In this document: positions 23,433 to 36,317 of the stretch, in pieces
Position numbering within the stretch: the stretch's first letter is position 1
Layout: the number at the start of each line of letters is the position of its first letter
Translations under genes and position numbers: made by a program
The notes under the pieces: generated by a model
Told to the model about the DNA's origin: nothing
The model's input: the letters and a program-made list of their open reading frames with translations, nothing else
The model's database searches: none
Source of the DNA: Gnetum montanum
Taxonomy: Eukaryota > Streptophyta > Gnetopsida > Gnetales > Gnetaceae
Length of the DNA: 64,000 nt
Direction: 5' to 3'
Assembly (NCBI GenBank): GCA_015680685.1
Contig: MNCI01006577.1
Span: forward strand, 136,460 to 200,459

Positions 23433-25179
23433 TATAGCAACCAAAAAAGTTGGAGGCTAGAATAGTACACCGAGAGGTCCACGGTTGTACAACCTTGACC
23501 TTGTATCTATGTGAGGGCCTGCTGGAAAATGGAGGCAGGGTGCCCAAAACAATCTTGTCAATTGAACTGGGACTTATGGAATGTTATGACAAATGAATGT
23601 GAGGGGTTTGCATAATGTTTACAACGTCCATGGTGTCTATGAGGGTGAGCATAGTCAAGGTTTTTAGTGCAAAACGGGGATGCGAATGTGCATATATGTT
23701 TTAAAATGGTGAAAAATATGAGTAGGATTCTAAAATATAGGAAAAAATGCTAAAAATATGCAAGATGTGAGCAAGAGAGAAAGTGGCACCACCTCAAATT
23801 AGGGTGGGGGGTGGTGGGGGCAGCATTATTAACTACAAAGAAAAGGTGATGAGGTACGTGGTGTACAAACAAGCATAGTAGGCAATGTAATCATAGTCTC
23901 AAGGTGTTTGGGCTGTGAAAACTAACATCCATCGTGAAGTCTAAGCCTGTTGGGTTGGCTACAGTAGTGATCTACGAGCTATGGTAAGTTGTGATGTACA
24001 ACACTGCCATGGTGATGTGCAATGATGCTAAGTGGTATCCCAAAGTTTGCCAAAATGCTAAGTGCGCTTAGATGGAAAATGCCAAGAATGCCAATGCCCA
24101 AATTTGCCAATCGAATGCAAGATTTTCCAACTGAATGCTTCAAATGCTAATAAAATTATTCAAATGCCAACCCCTAGAATGTGGAACATTGGAGGTATTT
24201 ATAGGGTTAGGGTTAGCCCAAATTGTGGATCAGGTGCCATGTGGTAGAGGGGTAGCTAGGATTATGCGAACCCCAACTACACTCCCATTAAAGAAAATGG
24301 TGTTCTATTGGTGTGCTTCAATGGACCCTGTGAGAATACCAAACTATGACTACACTACTAAGACTACATGTGCAAGTGAAACAAACCATTAGGTACCTAA
24401 AAACAATGCAAAAGTGTAGTTTTGGAGACTATGCTTTGGGACTATGTTGTCCACTCTCTTGAGTGATGTCAAGCATAGGTAAAATTTGGGGACAAATGGG
24501 GGATGCAAAAGAAGTGAAAATTGCTAATCGTTCTTACTGAAGCAATGTTGGCGCTAAGATGGAGATCGGTGTTGAGCTCTAGAGGCTTTGGCAACAATTC
24601 TGGATGACTATGTTGACTACGCTCTAGAGCATAGTCCAACGGTTAGACAAATTTTGGCAAAATATGAGGTCTAGTGCAAATTACGGTGACTACACTCTAG
24701 AGCATAGTCTCAGTAGGGAAAGAGTAGCCTTGAAACTTAGAAAAATTTGGCAAAAACTGATGTCTTTTTGCAACCTATGCTAACTATGCTTTGGAGTGTA
24801 GTAGGAGCATAACCTTAGAAGCTAGAAAATCTATTGCATTATTTCTTCCATCCCAAGCCAGCTTGATAGCCTTTGGCTTGACACTAAGGCAAATTTACAA
24901 AATTGTTCATTTCTATGTCAACTATGCTGACTATGCTCTATAGCATAGTCCCGGTAGGAAGAGTGTAGTTAGGACACTTAGAAAATTTTGAAGTTGCTAT
25001 CAACACTTAGGAAAATCTTGCAATTTTGGGTTTTCTATGTCAACTATGCTGACTATGCTTTGAAGTGTAGTCCTAGTAGTGTGAAGAGTAGTCTCAACAC
25101 TTACAAAAAAGTTGCCAAGTTTTGACACTTAGACAAATATGGATTTGAGACCTAGGAGACCAAATTTGGTGGTGTTTCA
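23433..25179 (-). repeat. O1 3' LTR
   Basis: 1747 bases. On the minus strand it starts TGAAACACCACC (25179) and ends TTGGTTGCTATA (23433). It matches 40950-42655 along its length. The inner half carries six or so palindromes of the type GACTATGCTCTAGAGCATAGTC, at 24615-24636, 24688-24709, 24929-24950 and weaker copies near 24779 and 25048. The end GCTATA replaces the usual GCTACA seen in O4 and O5. Confidence 0.92.
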
Positions 25180-25192
25180 TTGTCCCCTCTTT
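25180..25192 (-). other. O1 polypurine tract
   Basis: On the minus strand AAAGAGGGGACAA immediately precedes the LTR start TGAAACACC. The same tract is found before the O5 LTR. It shows that O1 runs on the minus strand. Confidence 0.8.
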
Positions 25193-27230
25193 GTTGACAT
25201 CTGGAGGAGTGGCTTCAGAGATGTTGATAAAGAATGCAAAATACCACAGCAAGCCTGGAACCAACATCACTTGTCCATACTTGACTGGAGGTCACTTCGC
25301 CAGCTTAAGAGTGCTAAGGGTAATGGTATGCTAGAGATAAAAGGCATAGGAAATGCAGGGGATAACAAGGAAATGAGATGTAAATAGTTTAATACTGTAA
25401 GATGCAAGGTCAGAACAATTGACGATGATCATGGCACCACAATGGCTTGTCGCTAAAATAGTGATCCCTCATCAGAATGCTTGTGAGAGAGTCAACATAC
25501 ATGAGACCAAAATGATTTGCCCCAAAAATTATGACCTCTCATCAGAGTTCTTATGAAAAGGTTAATGTAGATTTAGGGTTGGACTTGTTGTGAAATTGGA
25601 GCTTTACTAATTTTTTCCTACTCTTTTTATTCCATTTTTTTGCTTTTTGATTACATGATGAACCTACTTTAGGTTATGCAGATTGCGATATGCTAGTTGT
25701 AGGATGCTTTTCGTCAGGTGGGCTACGTGCCGCCTAACAAGCTTTTCTTTAGTACAACTGTGTCACATCTATAGGATAGGTATTTCCTCTCCAAGATGAG
25801 TTGCGTTACATCCGCTTGGGCTTTGACTAGCCCATAGAGGCTCCTCATAGGATGAGTTGTTTTACGTTAGCTATGGGTTTATAAAGAGGGTGTCATGTGC
25901 ATCAAAGGGGTTGTAAGCCCAATGATTCTGGGGAAAGTAAGAAAATTCAAGGTAAAAGTGGTGAATGCAAGCAGACTATAGTGAGATAATAAGAATATGC
26001 ACTCTTGAGTAGCTTAGATAGTTTGATCATGCACATCAAAGCAATGTGGTAACTTGCCACTATGATGAGATGCATCTTTGCATGACTACCTAGGCTTCGC
26101 CCTACAAACAAAACATAGAGAAAACAAGAAACAACCACACAACATGAGATGTGAGTAAACTGCTGGATGTGAGTGTGCAGTAAATGTTGTAATAGCTGGG
26201 CTAGTTCTAAGAGCTTGAAGAGTTAGTGGAAGAAAACTAGTGTAGGTGTTAGAGTGAGAAGGCTGTAAAAGCTTTAGCAACAACACTGGTGATGAGTGCA
26301 TAAGTAATGATAAGAGCCCAAAAGAGTTAATAAGGAGATGGGGGTTGTAATGTTGTCATTGCTTCAAAGGGTTGTGCTGATGATGAGAGCTCTATGCAAT
26401 AATGAAATGCCCAAGGTTGATAATGCTGTAGGTGTGGCCTAGGGCTGGTAGCATTGGTGATTATGGAAAGAGTTTTGGAAGGTTAGCAAAACATCAAGGG
26501 CATTTTTATAAGATCAACAAAATGTCATAGGTAGTAACGTTGCAAATGTTCCAAAGGTCTCTTCTGATGATAGAAAATTCATTCTAGAATTGTATAGTCA
26601 TGTCTCTGCCCATAAGATGTGGGTAGATGCCATAGAGTTGGAAGTATTGTCTCTCACTTGTTTGTAGAACTATGTTTGTTAAATTGTGAACCCAGTTTAA
26701 GGTCCTGGTAGACTATACACTTTGCTAGTTTAGGGTTCTAGTAAACCATGAACCTAGTTTAAGGTCCTAGTAGATCATATGCTTTGCTAGTTTAGGGTCC
26801 TACCAGATTGTGAACCCAGTTTAAGGTCTTGGAAAATTGTGATGTGCTAGTGTATAGTCCTAGTAGACTATTGTGTTCCAATTTAACATCATAGCCAACG
26901 GTGGATGTTGTGCCAGTTTAGCATCATGGCAGATGATCTATGCTAGTTTATAGTTATAGCAAACTATGTTGTGCTAGTTTATAGTCATAGTAGACTTTAG
27001 ATGTGGATGCTAGTTTAATGTCGTAGTAGACATGTCCTTGCTAGTTTATAGTCATAGTAGACTATCTATGCTAGTTTAACATCATAGCAAATAGTCTATG
27101 CTAGTTTATAGTCATAGCAAACTATCTGTGCTAGTTTATAGTTATAAGAGACTTTTGCTTACCTTGCTTCATAAAGATGTAGTGCTATGTATTAGGTGTA
27201 GTAAGGATTTATGTACGAGTTTTTCACCGT
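25193..27230 (-). other. O1 3' untranslated region
   Basis: About 2 kb without a domain. It contains two ATGAGTTG(C/T)GTTAC-type units (25796 and 25852) that recur in the O5 internal region at 63355 and 63413, so this is shared family sequence. The minisatellite at 26655-27160 lies at its inner end. Confidence 0.6.
26655..27160 (-). repeat. minisatellite in O1 3' region
   Basis: More than ten imperfect units of about 35-55 bases built on GCTAGTTTA(A/T)(A/G)GTC(A/C)TAG followed by CA(G/A)AC(T/C)AT. Many units contain TAGTTT and AAACTA about 12 bases apart and could fold into short hairpins. A shorter array of the same unit lies at 30595-30730. Confidence 0.85.
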
Positions 27231-28330
27231 ATTGGCAAATTCATTGTTGTCATGGTCAGTAAGCTTGAATACCCCATTATCATGCCTTGACAACTAAGAA
27301 AGGGCCTTCCCAGTTGGCTAAGAATTTATCCATGGGTTTGCGAATGGCCTTGAGGACTGAGTCCCCTTTCTTGATTGGGAATTGATACTAATTGTGATGG
27401 TTTTTCTACCATTGTGTTTTCTGGTATCACTTGATATGATCAAGTGTGTGCATGAGCTCCTCCTCTATTGAGTCAAGGTCCATGGTCCTCAACTCATAGT
27501 TTTGAGCCTTGTTGATGAAGCTTGAGAGAATGACACAGAGTCATGAAACCTGCAATTCAAGAGGCTATATGGCTTTAGACCCATAAACCAAATTGTATGA
27601 CATGTTACTTGTTGTAGTTCTTCATGTTATGTGGTAGGCCCAAAGTGCATAGATTAGTTGCTCATGCCATCATTGCTTGCTATTACTAAGCATCTTCTTC
27701 AAAAGATTGATGATGACCTTGTTTGTGGCCTCTACTTGGCCATTCACCTATAGATAGTAGGATGAAAAAAAGGAATGTTTGATCCTGAAGCACTCTTAAA
27801 AGGCTTTGTTCTCAACACTACTAAACCATGGCTTATTGTCGGTGACACTAGTCATGGGTAAACCAAAATAGGTCACTATGCTGTTAACTATGAATTTACA
27901 AACCTACTATGATGTAGTCCTCGTAAGGGGAATAGCCTCAACCCACTTTGTGAAATACTTAGTTGTGGTTATAATGAAGCTATTCCCTATGAAGGACATA
28001 GGTGTTATAGGCCCTATGATGTCAAACCCCCAATGTTGGAATGACCAAGTGATCTACCTTGTATGTAGTTCAATAAGTGGCACATGCATTAGGTTGCCAT
28101 AACGTTGACATGTGTTACATGTCTTATCCTTGGAAATACAATCATGCTCCATGTAAGGCCAATAGTAGCCTAAGCATATGACCTTCATTGCTATTTCCCT
28201 GAGTGCTATGTGGCATCTATAGAGTCCCTTGTTTGCACTTCACTATTACTAATCTAGGTCAACAATATGCCATCGTAGGATAGGCGGCATAATGTGCTAT
28301 CACCCATGATGACGTACTACCATGGTCATT
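27231..28330 (-). pseudogene. pol: O1 integrase remnant
   Basis: Minus-strand integrase. The core is recognisable by GVDIIGPITPMSF (about 28030-27990) with the first catalytic Asp, then FTKWVEAIPLTRTTS (27960-27915). The second Asp region and the C-terminal part follow with frame changes and stops down to about 27240. The zinc-binding part lies at 28100-28300 in damaged form. It follows aRH directly, as in Tat elements. Confidence 0.8.
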
Positions 28331-28973
28331 TCTGCACTGCATCCTTTTGGGTAGTGGTTAGATGTCGTATATGTTCACCCAATATAAGGTACACTTTAAT
28401 GTCATTGTACCAATTTATTGCGTGGGTTGTGCTTATCATGGCTATGGATGCAATGTTTGGTGTTTGCATAATAGGCACGATGTAATTTTCCATTGAGGTG
28501 GGCAAGGTGTGAAAAATTTGAGGTGCAATGCTTAAGGCTAATGTCACTAATGCATTAGCAATGGTATTCTTGTTGTAGGGGATATGCTGGACATTAGTAG
28601 TTGCAAATTTCTTGAGCATGTGCTTCACCAAGTCACAATAAGATTACAAGTGTTGAGCTCTACAAGAGTAAATCTCTATCACCTGGTTGACAACCAGTTG
28701 CGAGTCACCTCAAATTTCTTGGTTTTGTATTTTCAGGTCGAGAGCTACCAAGATACCCTAGAGGAGACCCTCATATTCTACCACATTGTTGATGCATGGA
28801 AATGCAAAGTAATACATGAAGGGTTGGATCTCCCTAGAGGGGAATGTGATTACAGTAGTGGCACTACCCCCTTGAGAGGTTGAAGCACCATCAAAGTGTA
28901 AGTGTACCTCAAAGTTATCAGGCACTTGGCTTATGCTAGTGACATGCTCACCTAGAAATTCTAGATCTATCAT
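28331..28973 (-). pseudogene. pol: O1 second RNase H (aRH)
   Basis: Additional RNase H domain of archaeal type placed between the native RNase H and INT. The catalytic Asp is in LHFDGASTSQGGSATTVI (about 28880), the Glu in NNVVEYEGLL (28770), the next Asp in GDSQLVVNQV (about 28710), and the C-terminal motif appears as NVQHIPYNKNTIANALV (28590-28540). The Asp-to-Asn change in the last motif and several stops show it is dead. Two RNase H domains in one polyprotein is a known Tat trait. Confidence 0.85.
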
Positions 28974-29018
28974 TGCTTGATTGTTGATTGGGGAATCCGT
29001 ATGTTGTGTGACTATTAA

Positions 29019-30433
29019 TTAACCTTTGGTTGATGCTTTTGCAATGTAATGTAGGTAAAACTCCATAGTTATTGCTTTCCAACATGTAATGTAACTACTC
29101 TCATATATATTCATTGTAATTTCTTGGAGTACAGTGCTCTTGTAGATGATGTTGACTTGGCTACAAAAAAGATAATGCCTCCACTTCTTAAGTGCAAAGA
29201 CTAAGGTGAGGCAATTCTTTTCCACATCATTATACTTTGCTTCATAGGCAACNNNNNNNNNNNNNNNNNNNNNNNNNNNNNNNNNNNNNNNNNNNNNNNN
29301 NNNNNNNNNNNNNNNNNNNNNNNNNNNNNNNNNNNNNNNNNNNNNNNNNNNNNNNNNNNNNNNNNNNNNNNNNNNNNNNNNNNNNNNNNNNNNNNNNNNN
29401 NNNNNNNNNNNNNNNNNNNNNNNNNNNNNNNNNNNNNNNNNNNNNNNNNNNNACCTAAGTTCATGCTTCAAGCAACATTTGAGCACAAGGTCTAAGTCAT
29501 CTACGTGGTTGTGTGATGCCTTAGACTTAACTACTATATCATCAATGTAATCATTGAAAAAACTTGATAGGTAATTGCTAAAGATGTACATCTTGGATCA
29601 TTGATAGGTTGCTCTTACATTCTTGAGCCCAAAGGCCATCATGGTATAGAATGTACCCCAAGGGATTATAAAGGTAGTATTGAGTTGGTGCTCTAGGTTG
29701 ATCCAAATCTGGTTGTGCCTCAAGAATTTGTTCATGAAGGACAACAAGGCATAACCAATTGTAGTATCAACCAACTGACCAATACTAGGCAACAAGAAAT
29801 TTTCTTTAATGGTTGTCTTGTTAAAGTGCTGGAAGTCTATGCAGATGTGTATACTTTCATTTTTCTTGGGTACAAACATGATGTTGGAGACCTAGTCTAT
29901 GTAGTGAATGACTTAGATGAAACCAACTTTGTAGAGCTTAGTGCTATCATTGTGGACTACCAACACCACCTCAAGCCTAACCTTGTGAGCTTTCTACTTG
30001 ACTAGTTTTATGCTAGGATCAAGGATTATGTTGTGTTGCACTATGTGAGGATCTAAGCCTGGCATGTTTTCATAAGACCATGCAAATGCCTTGATGTTAT
30101 TGTTGATTACTTTTATGATGTTTTGGGCATGTTGAGTCTCTAGTAAAGAATTACGTTTCAATGTTTTCACCTTGCCATTAGGTATTATTACATGGATTTC
30201 AATGAGGGGATCATTAGTGACATCACCTACCTCTAGATCTAGAACCCTAACTAGATGGTTTAGCCAGTCTAGTGGTGCCTCTATAGATGTTATGTATTCA
30301 TCGTAGACTATGGGTTCAAGGTCTAGGCATTAAGGGTCAATGCATCACATGAGATCACCATGGGGCTTGTTAGGGCTAGAGGTGAGTGAAGATGCTCATA
30401 CATAGATATGTTGAAAGATCCTACAATAATCCT
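29019..30433 (-). pseudogene. pol: O1 RT and native RNase H remnant
   Basis: Minus-strand reverse transcriptase. The exon-like start follows a splice-acceptor-type TTGCTTTTGCAG at 30434-30445. AFAWSYENMPGL (30090-30055) is the conserved entry to RT in this lineage. RT has MFVPKKNESIHICIDFQHFN (from 29879), LLSFMNKFLRHNQI where the catalytic Asp is Asn, and an intact YIDDIVVKSK (about 29540). A 200-base gap (29253-29452) removes the RT/RNase H junction. RNase H resumes with EKNCLTLVFALKKWRHYL (29210-29160). Few stops compared with neighbours. Confidence 0.88.
29253..29452. other. assembly gap of 200 N
   Basis: Exactly 200 undetermined bases inside the O1 RT/RNase H region. The round number suggests a placeholder, so the true length is unknown. 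Confidence 0.95.
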
Positions 30434-30594
30434 GCAAAAGCAACCAGAAAAATGTTAAGCGACATTTGTCTTAGCAAGAGCAATATGCATAGTTAAAGAA
30501 AATAATGCAATAAAAGTTTTTCCTAAGTATGTAAATGTGATTTTAAAGGCAAGGGATGCATGGGCTAGTTTTAGGTTTCAACATGCCATGGGGT

Positions 30595-30730
30595 TGCTAG
30601 TTTAATATCTTAGTAGACTAGGATGTGCCAATTTAAGGTCTTAGCAGATCATGAGGTATTAGTTTAAGGTCTTAGTAGACCATGATGTGCTAGTTTAAGG
30701 TTTAAGGTCTTAGCGGACCATGACATGCAC
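30595..30730 (-). repeat. short minisatellite, same unit as 26655-27160
   Basis: About four units of CTAGTTTAAGGTCTTAG(T/C)(A/G)GACCAT type, 30-45 bases long. It lies upstream of the antisense gene promoter and shares its unit with the 3' region array. Confidence 0.8.
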
Positions 30731-30937
30731 TAGATGTGCAAGGCATTATGCACTAGAAAAGTGAAATTGGCCAAGGTGCTCATTGGATGATAAGAAAAAT
30801 TCAAAAATTTTTAAAGTCCAAGGATAGCTAGAAAAATCAAAAATTTTTCTAACTTTGATAAATATGTTTCCACCCAACTACACTTCGCACTGTAGAGTAT
30901 AGTCTTGGGGTAGGTAAAAAATTAAGTGGTCCTTGGG

Positions 30938-30945
30938 TATAAAAG
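30938..30945 (+). promoter_or_regulatory. TATA box of antisense gene in O1
   Basis: GGGTATAAAAGAACA is a textbook plant TATA box on the plus strand, about 125 bases before the first open exon of the antisense gene. No other TATA-like site this good lies nearby on this strand. Confidence 0.5.
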
Positions 30946-31069
30946 AACATTTTCAACTTGGGGTAAATTAATCATTGTGAAAGTTAAAAACAAAAACTTT
31001 CCAGAATGTAGCATGATTGGAAGAGCATAGTTGCTAGAATGTTGTGCTGAAGTGGACATCAACATCCTA

Positions 31070-34000
31070 GATTGACCAATGTTGATGAGGAAGAGAAAGC
31101 ACTAGCATGCCTACCACGGACATGCCTAGAGGAGTGGAGGGAACCACCATTTGCTAGGTACCCCTACTACGCTCTACTCTTTTTGTTGTTTTGCTTTTTT
31201 CACTTTCCACTCTTAGGCATTTTGGGATTTGGGGTTTGGTTTTGGCGATGCCTTGTCATTGTAAGGGCTGGCACCACTATGGTCGTTGTGGCTACCATGG
31301 CTAGGGATGGAGTGCATGCATGTTGAAAGAGCTTTGTTTTCTAAGGGCTTTTAGTGTTGCATGTGGGTAATTTGTGATTTTAATTGCCAAGGGTTTATGG
31401 AAGTCATAGCCATTTTGGTTGCCTACATGGCTATTGATGAGGAGGTCATGGGCTTGGGTAGGTTTGTTATAGATAAAAGTTTCTATTTTAAATTCTTTGG
31501 AATTGCATGGGCAAGGGTTTGGGCCTTGGCGGTGGCTGCTAAGAGCTGCTGCCCACCTGTGGGGTTAGGGGAAATGTTTGCTAACACACATTTTTTTATT
31601 TTTGATGGCATGTGGTGGGAGATTGGGCTTTTGGTGATAGCCCTAGGACTACTACCTATAGGGTCAAGGTGTGGTAAGTTGCTAAAATTTTATTTTTTTA
31701 TTTTTGGAAGTTTTGAGAGTGTAATAGGGGTAAGAATGAGGGCATTAGTAGTGGCCAAGATGGCATGCCATAGGATAGGGACACGGTAGAGGGTTTCTAC
31801 CACTTGCATTTATTTTAACATTTTTTGGTGTGGGGTAGGGGATTGTAAGCATTGGTAGTAATTGTGGATGGCCACCCCAGGGCCAAGGATGCAACAAGAG
31901 ATTGCCTTTTTCTATGCATTTTTGGTGCCCACCGTGCAGTTGAGAGGAGGAACAGTGCCTTGTGGTAAGGATGCATAGTCGTGGGGGCTATGGGAGGAGC
32001 AATGCTAAGGGTGTGTTTTTTGTGTTTTGTTTTGTTATTAGTATTTTTATTGCAGCACAGGGGTGGGACTACAAGAAATAGCTAGTTTTTTTTTTGAAAT
32101 TTTTTTGAAATTTGGGGGTGGGGCAATGGGGAGGAGGGGAGTGTAGCCAACAGTTAGAATTTTGTTTTTGTAGTTTTTTGGATTACGTTGCCTGGAGTTA
32201 TAAAAATTTTTGAAAATTTTTGTGCAAAAAATGCTAACTTATGAAATGTAAAATGTTGATGAAAAATTGCCAAAACATACAACCTATAATGTCAAATGTG
32301 CAAACATGTGAAATGAAATGCTAATTCTATGCAAAATGTGCTATATCCCAGTGAGTACCAGGCATGTCAAATGTGTTTGTTAACATCCTATACCCTATGA
32401 TATTTTTGCTAACGTATGCTATGTCATGTTAAGTTTTTCTAAGTTTAATTTAATGTATCTTTGTTAAAATTTTCATCTAGTGTATAGTAACGGCATGTTG
32501 ATTGCCTTTGTAGTTGCAAGGTGTTGTTAAAACCTGTCTTAGTCATCGTGAAGATTGTTGGCATTCTTTGTTGCATGAGTGAGCCTATGACCAACAAACC
32601 TATACCAAATATGTAGGTGGATTATTAGGTAGTCTAGTTTCAGCTAGGGGAATCCAAGTTCCTAGCATTCTTGCTAGAACACTTCAGTGTAATGATATGG
32701 TCACACATAGCAATGGATGTTGCAAGTGTCATCACCGAGACATTGCTACCTAAGGCCAACCAGGACATATTGATATTTATGTCTAATGAGCCCACTACCA
32801 GTGATGATAGAGCAGGTGGTTCAAGGAAAGGTCCCAGGGGCACTTGTTCCTTATCTAGGATTTGGTGGATATCGGAATTTGCTTGCTACAACAAGAGCAA
32901 CATCCTCTTTGTTGTCCTTCGCATGCATACAGTGTTCTAGAATCCACTTGGAATCATATACTATGGGGAAGGGTAAGTGCTCTTATGATTTTGCATTGTG
33001 TTTCTTGCTACTGGCTTATGCCAATTTTGCTAACCACTAAATACTTATGCTTAATGCCAAGTTCAAAGTTGATAACGAGGGTCTCCACGATGAGGAAGAG
33101 GCTCTTTCCTTGACTCACACTACCCTAGAGATGTTCTCCTCTAGTCTAAACATTTATAAGGCTATTCTTGAATGGCTAGTAGATGATGTAAAGGATTACC
33201 CAAGGTAGTACTCAAAGGCTTTTGAGTAGTGCAAGGCCTATAATTGGCTTGATGAGGGATGGGCTAGTGGTGAGATCAACCTTGAGGAGATTCTTGCATC
33301 ACCACCATTGCCATCCTGCACACCATTTGTTTCATGTAAGAATCTATTGTTTTGTTCTTATTCTTGCTCACATGCACTTATTAACTTACCCTTACATAAT
33401 GCTAACATTGTGGTTGCTTATGTTGTAGCTGTGATTGCTTCATGATAGGTGACGATGATTGTCATGGGTCATACTGAGACCATCCTCATCATGAAGTAAG
33501 GTGATGTGGAGGGGGTGCAGCATTGGTTATGCCACCAGTCCTTAAAGGTGTTGACCAATTGGCTCACATGGGCTAGGCTAATGAACCTATTCTTTGCCCT
33601 TAACCCAAGCATTCCAATGGTTGAAATGGTTACCATCATTGACTCCTTTAGCAGTGACATCTATCACTTCATCACCCACATGTACAGAGTGAGGGTAGTC
33701 CTAGACCTTAATGAGGCTCTCTTTGCTAACCTCTTTGGCCTCTCCATTGATGTCTTATTATTTGTTGACAAGGCCAACAAATAGGTGGACCATAAAGGAG
33801 AGATAGAGAAGTGGTTGTGAGCTACCCGATCTCACAAAGGCATCTCAGTTAAAGACATGCATGTGTGTGAGGTTTGGAAGCTCTATTCTCTCTTTTGTGC
33901 TCACACATTTCTAAAGTTTCTCTTTCAAGGAAAAGTCCTTGTGGTGGAGCAAATGCAAGTAATGAAGGAGGTACTACAAGAGGGCATGAGGTTTAACTAG

Positions 34001-36124
34001 GCCTCATGTATCCCCACTGGACTACATGTGAAGATCACCAGGCTTCGCTACAACCTCCAAGCAAAGTCTCACATACACTTCACATTCTTTGTAGCATATC
34101 TATGAAGGTTCGTGGAGCTTTTGGTGGTCCAAGATAGTTGACGTTGGGTAGTGCAAGATTGTGAGCAGTTGTCTAAGCCTTGGGTGAAGCACATGTTCTT
34201 AACCACTCACTTGCAAGACCCCCTAGAGGGGATGAGTTGTATTCAATGACAACTAAAGGCCATCTAGGATGATCACATTATTCCAATGACAGTGTAGGCG
34301 AGTGTCCCCTAATTGTTATTAGGGATGTGAACAAGGATAACTACTACATTGCAGAGGTGGTGGGATCCTCCAAGGCAAAAATCAAGAAATAATGCCCAAC
34401 AAAGGAGGCTACTCCTATAGTTAGATAGGTAGATGTCAAGAGGATCCACCTTAAGATCCCAAGCTTGCACACCGATGTTGCAAGTTTATATTTGTATAGA
34501 CGCATTCATTATATATTTTTTATGTTTATACTTTTTTGTGTTTTTTGCTATGTTATGATAATGCTAAAATGTTATGTTTGTAAATTAGGCGAGAGGGTTG
34601 CTGAAGAAGTAGTGGCAATAGTGGTAGAGATGGCCTCTCCTCAAGTTGGGGAGGATGAAGTGCATAGGGATGAGTTGCACAAGGCTATAGATGCTCTCCA
34701 ATAGTTTAAGGTGAAGGGGCTATTCCATCCTGATGAGGGTGATTTTACTAGCCTCTTTGATGGTGTGTCATTGGGGGATCTCCTTATTATTATGCCTGAG
34801 GGCTTGCTAGGTAATTGCTGTTAAGTTACCATTTGTTGTTGCTCTTTTGCTCTTGCATCTCTAGCTGTTTAGTTGTTGCTTATTACAATGCTAGGTTGTA
34901 GCCTTAGATGTGCCTACTAGTAATCCACCACCTGCATCTACCTACTACATGAATCTATGGGTAGAGACATTGAACAAGTTTGCCTTCATGGAAGGCATCA
35001 TGGAGGATATGGTAGACCACCTACAACAGGTAGACCCCAAGCTTAGTATGCATATGATGTTGTTTTACTTATGTTGCTTACCGATTTTGATGCTTAGTCT
35101 GTGGCTAATGTTGATTTGCTTGTTGCATGCCAAAAGGTTCTAACATTTGCTGGGATTTAAGTTGGGTGGTGAAGGTAGATGCCATCCCTGAGTACCCTTT
35201 TAAAGTGAAGCAAGTGCCTTATCATGTGTACGAGGTAACCAACAAGTATGCGCTTTCTTTCACAAAAGCATTATGGGTCGATAGAAGCTTGAATGAGCAG
35301 TTGTGGAAATGTGTGAATAAACTTCAAGAGAGAGTGGTAAGCCAAGATATGAAGATCAAGGACCTCCAGTCTTAATATGACTTCTTGGCAGCATGGTCAT
35401 GGGGAGATAGTACCTAGCACATCACAGAGATTGACTATGCTAGGTACTAGTCAGCCATTTAGGGCAAAAATGAGGCCACCCATGAGATCATTGAGCAACA
35501 ATTACAAATGGATTTGCTTATCCAGAAAAGTTAGGATTGGAAGAATTTTAGTGCTAAGGTGTATAAGTGGAGGCATATGTAGAAAAATCGCAAACACCAC
35601 TATAAGCATGAGCGAGATGCATATCTTGAACAACTCAAAGAAGAGTCCATTAATCATCGCTACCATGAAATGTTTGTTGAGGCGATTGGTGAGAGGCAAG
35701 CCTTTGAGATATTTGCTTGCCACACAGTGGTTATTGGTTCCCTAGAGAGGGAGATTATCACACCCTCAAGGGAGACTTTTTCCATCACCTTTTCTATGTA
35801 GTTGCTCACATGGATTGCCGTGGACACAATTGTGAGTGTTGACTTTGGTCAGGAGGACTAAACATAGCTATTTGAGGCCAAGATCCTTTGATGTTTAGAA
35901 GAGGGCCTTAATTTCTTACCTTCAAACATGGTTGATGTGAGACCCTCTCAGGTTAATTTTTTATGTTTTTTTCATGCTTTTTGATGTAAGTTTGTGTTTC
36001 GTATTTTTTGCCTATAATTTTCCTATTTTGCCATTGTTGTTAATAGGTGTTAGGTGATGCTATAGGTCCCAGTAGCACAGTGGATGAGGAGAGGCCTCCA
36101 CATCCACCTAGCACTAGTGGTTGA
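31070..36124 (+). pseudogene. antisense multi-exon gene inside O1
   Basis: I do not recognise the product. It is read on the plus strand, opposite to O1. The first exon (about 31070-31157) is acidic (NVDEEEKALACLPRTC) and lacks an ATG in frame. A 1.5-kb first intron would end near 32642. Coding-like exons follow: 32643-33335, 33429-34483, 34589-34810, 34902-35045, 35137-35951, 36047-36124. All five short introns (33336-33428, 34484-34588, 34811-34901, 35046-35136, 35952-36046) start GT, end AG and join matching phases, so the frame carries across. Recognisable stretches include AILEWLVDDVKDYP, LNEALFANLFGLSIDVLL, HVCEVWKLYSLFCAHTFL, VEQMQVMKEVLQEG, an Asn/Pro-rich linker, and a Glu/Lys/Gln-rich part near 35550-35700 that may be a coiled coil. 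It ends HPPSTSG and TGA. About fifteen stops and two or three frame changes make it a pseudogene. Confidence 0.6.
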
Positions 36125-36317
36125 GTAGATCTTGATGTAGCCCTATTTTTAGGAATTTTGCATATTTAATGTATTGAAGCAGATGGTCAAGCTATGTACT
36201 TTTATTTATATGAGATGAAACTGACATTTTGCTATGTGAAGTGTATAATGTACAGAATTTTGCATTTATTTGTTATATGTTTGATGCTAATGATTTAATG
36301 AAGCCATGGCAATTGGT

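Noticed and set aside
26655-27160. CRISPR-like spacing of repeats
   Set aside because: Units are imperfect and directly tandem without unique spacers, in a eukaryotic retrotransposon. It is a minisatellite.
29019-29591. Continuous 190-codon ORF through the gap
   Set aside because: The central part is 200 undetermined bases, so continuity of the frame is not shown. Only the two sides are used as evidence.
31361-31789. 142-codon hydrophobic plus-strand ORF
   Set aside because: It lies in the proposed long first intron of the antisense gene. The hydrophobic bias comes from T-rich sequence, and no motif or neighbouring support exists.
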